A DNA stretch of 14,946 bases from Candidatus Fermentibacterota bacterium (GTDB lineage Bacteria > JAFGKV01): NCBI GenBank assembly GCA_030620115.1, contig JAUXFG010000094.1, positions 1-14,946 on the forward strand. Reading direction: 5' to 3'. Under the pieces are notes generated by a model, which ran no database searches, was not told where the DNA came from, and saw only the letters and a list, made by a program, of their open reading frames with translations. Below are positions 13,138 through 14,946 of the stretch, in pieces (within the stretch, counting starts at the first letter, position 1; each line of letters starts with the position of its first letter). The translations under genes and the position numbers were made by a program.

Positions 13138-14760
13138 ATGACGAACACAGAAAACGATCGTTCTACAAAACAGGCGCCTTCCTTTCCCTTCATAACCCCA
13201 GAGGAACAGTCGCCTACCGTTTAGGCTCTCCTGGTCATCATTGGACAGCTTAATGAACGTATCCGTGTCTTGGAAGAGGAACTAGCCCGCGTGAAGAAGC
13301 TCCCAAAGCGCCCCAAGATTAGGCCAAGCGTTCTGGAAAAGGGAAAACATAAGGATGACGATGCATCTGGGAGCACATCAGGGGGTTCGGATTCATCATC
13401 GAGCGGAAAACGCCCCGGATCGAAGAAGCGCAAGAAGCAGCTCACCATCCATGAGACCAAGGTCCTCAAGCCCGAAGATATACCTCCAGGCTCGAGGTTC
13501 CTGGGCTACCAGGATTACCTTGTCCAGGGCCTGAGGATCTCTCAGCACAACATCCGGTATCGTCGAGCACGCTACCTTACCACGGATGGCATTTATCTGA
13601 CAGCTGGCCTTCCCGAAGAGGTCCAGGGCACCCACTTTGATCCCACTCTGAGAACCTACATCCTTTACCAATACCACCACCAACGGGTGACCCAGCCCCT
13701 GATCCTACAGCAGCTTACAGAATGGGGTTTCGACATCTCCAAAGGCGAGTTGAGCCTGATCATCTCGGAAGAAAACAACAGCTTCCACGACGAAAAGAAC
13801 GCCCTGCTTCCGGCAGGTCTTGCCTCCGCGGGCTACCTGAACGTTGACGATACCGGCGCCCGCCACGCCGGCAAAAACGGCTACTGTACCCATGTGGGCA
13901 ACGAACGGTTCGCTTACTTCAAAAGCACCGATTCCAAAAGCCGCATCAACTTCCTGGAGATATTGCGCGGCCATCACACCGACTACGTGATCAACGACCA
14001 CGCACTTGAGTACATGAAGGTCCAAAAACTGCCCCAAAGCCCACGAGAGCTTTTGAGCCAGGGGGAGAAGATCTTAGCCGACTCCTCTCAGTGGCAGAAC
14101 CATCTCACTGCTTTGCGAGTGATCCAACAACGGCATATCCGTATCGCCACCGAAGGGGCATTGATTGGCAGTCTTGTCCACCACGGCTTCCCGCCGGAAC
14201 TGGTTATCGTGAGTGATGATGCGGGCCAATTCGATGTGTTCCTTCATGCGCTGTGCTGGATCCATGCCGAGCGCACCTTGCAGCGTATCCTCCCCCTTAC
14301 TGACGTTCACGCCAAAGCCGTGGATTGGGCACGCGAACAGATCTGGCAGCTCTACAAAGATCTAAAAGCATACAAGCAAGAACCTACGGAAGGCAGAAAA
14401 CACGAGATCAGCAAACGCTTCGATGAGATCTTCCTGACAAAGACCGAGTTCCAGACACTCAATCTGGCACTCAACAGGCTCCATAAGAACAAGGATGAAC
14501 TACTCCTGGTCCTGGAACGACCTGACATCCCCCTTCATAACAATCTCAGCGAACGCGATATCAGAGAATACGTCATCAAACGAAGAATCAGCGGCAGCAC
14601 TCGGAGCGATGAAGGACGACGATCCCGGGATACCTTCGCAAGCCTCAAAAAGACTGCCAAGAAACTGGGAATCGCCTTCTGGGACTACCTGCTCGATCGA
14701 GTCTCTTTGAAAAACCAGATCCCTCCCTTGCCTCAGCTCGTAGCCAAAGCCCCTCCATAA
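13138..14760 (+). CDS. IS66-family DDE transposase with in-frame amber at codon 29
   Basis: The natural frame starts at ATG 13138, 6 nt after the DruA-like stop. It reads MTNTENDRSTKQAPS... to TAG at 13222-13224, then continues ALLVIIGQLNERIRVLEEEL, which is the N-terminal leucine-zipper helix normal for IS66 transposases. The intact part is therefore preceded by its own 28 codons, so the TAG is an internal stop. Without readthrough, the next plausible start is TTG 13270 (496 aa). Numbered from 13138, the DDE core is VDDTGARH (Asp237/238), SDDAGQF (Asp360/361) with CWIHAER (373-379), and NNLSERDIR with Glu472. The C-terminal RSDEGRRSRDTFASLKKTAKKLG is also typical. The catalytic domain appears complete. 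A Ser/Asp/Gly-rich stretch lies at 74-92. It could be a recent pseudogene, a suppressed amber, or use internal initiation. Confidence 0.9.
13222..13224 (+). other. In-frame TAG interrupting the transposase
   Basis: It lies between GTT (13219) and GCT (13225) in the transposase frame. A single C-to-T change from CAG would produce it. TAG also ends gspF, the nuclease gene and the DruA-like gene in this window, so it is an ordinary stop in this genome. Confidence 0.85.
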
Positions 14761-14795
14761 CCCACTCCACTATACACCCTGCCTCACCTTGCCAT

Positions 14796-14819
14796 CGCAC
14801 GGAGTTATTGAGAAGTTAC
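14796..14819 (-). repeat. IS66 right terminal inverted repeat
   Basis: Reverse complement of the left end at 23 of 24 positions; its outer tip is GTTAC on the + strand. Confidence 0.88.
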
Positions 14820-14827
14820 GAAAATGT
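14820..14827 (+). repeat. Right target-site duplication of the IS66 element (GAAAATGT)
   Basis: Identical to 12165-12172. Confidence 0.85.
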
Positions 14828-14874
14828 TCAGTAACCCACATATTCCGAGTCGCCAGTTCGTTGTCGCGCCAAGA

Positions 14875-14918
14875 CGCCTGATAGCGCAGCTCAGTGGCGC
14901 AGGGAAGTGGCGCAGGGA
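14875..14918 (+). repeat. Dispersed repeat B, copy 3
   Basis: GCCTGATAGCGCA as in copy 1, then CAGTGGCGCAGG twice in near tandem. It resembles copies 1 and 2 but lacks their CGTCCCTGCCTG end. No gene is visible in 14828-14946. Confidence 0.65.
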
Positions 14919-14946
14919 AAAGTCGGAGGCCAAGCGGTCTTAGGAA

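Larger units (their letters stand above)
12173..14819 (+). mobile_element. IS66-family insertion sequence, 2647 bp, with a DruA-like accessory gene
   Basis: The left end 12173-12196 begins GTAACTTCTCAATAACCCCG. The right end 14796-14819 is its reverse complement at 23 of 24 positions. GTAA at the tips and an 8-bp duplication (GAAAATGT on both sides) are family hallmarks of IS66. Inside are only two genes on the + strand, a DUF4338/DruA-like gene and an IS66 transposase. The usual tnpA and tnpB are absent, as in the single-transposase ISBst12-type branch. The perfect duplication and near-identical ends indicate a recent insertion. The transposase frame has an amber codon, so this copy may now be unable to move by itself. 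Confidence 0.9.

Noticed and set aside
13222-13224. Genome-wide TAG recoding
   Set aside because: TAG is the stop of gspF, the nuclease gene and the DruA-like gene in the same window, each at a sensible protein end.
12250-14760. A Druantia anti-phage system
   Set aside because: Only the DruA-like protein is present; no DruE-type helicase or other Dru gene is seen, and both genes lie inside IS66 ends.
14875-14905. tRNA D-arm-like word GATAGCGCAGCTCAGTGG
   Set aside because: No acceptor stem, anticodon loop or T-arm can be folded around it, and the same word family occurs as repeat B at 6296 and 10174.

Overview
The window is bacterial. It carries a type II secretion / type IV pilus (T2SS/T4P) assembly cluster, which points to an envelope with inner- and outer-membrane stages. 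The intergenic DNA is crowded with dispersed repeat families. No rRNA, tRNA or marker gene allows taxonomic placement; the divergent pilus genes and repeat-laden spacers fit an uncultured candidate lineage, but that is inference.

Layout. (1) 1-6284: a tight, largely overlapping operon, all on the + strand. It encodes a PilM/PilN (GspL)-like protein, a PilO (GspM)-like protein, a PilP (GspC)-like protein, a GspK/PilX-like protein with a beta-helical passenger, two prepilins with textbook prepilin-peptidase sites, and the GspE/PilB assembly ATPase. (2) 6285-6836: a gene-free repeat archipelago, followed by gspF/pilC (6837-8051). (3) 8269-10050: an AAA-ATPase/PD-(D/E)XK nuclease of the PF09820/DUF1703 type, embedded between repeat tracts and unrelated to pili. 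(4) 10051-10602: a second repeat archipelago, then a GspG-like major prepilin with a strong Shine-Dalgarno (10603-10959) and an exported protein with a cohesin-like C-terminus (11022-12068). (5) 12057-14827: a nested mobile region. A roughly 100-bp MITE-like element (12065-12164) abuts a complete IS66-family element (12173-14819, 2647 bp). The IS has 24-bp terminal inverted repeats matching at 23 of 24 positions and a perfect 8-bp target duplication GAAAATGT. It encodes a DruA-like DUF4338 protein and an IS66-type DDE transposase. (6) 14828-14946: more repeat sequence.

The pilus proteins would act together: the L/M/C-like inner-membrane platform and GspF dock the GspE ATPase, which assembles the GspG-like pilin with minor pilins. 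No secretin or prepilin peptidase gene is in the window.

The most notable observations are these. A DruA-like gene is the only accessory gene of an IS66 element with clean boundaries. The transposase reading frame is interrupted by one amber codon at codon 29. A MITE with IS66-like ends shares a target site with the IS and supplies the stop codon of the cohesin-like gene. A degenerate repeat with a strict 12-nt period recurs in several spacers and runs into the 5' end of that same gene.
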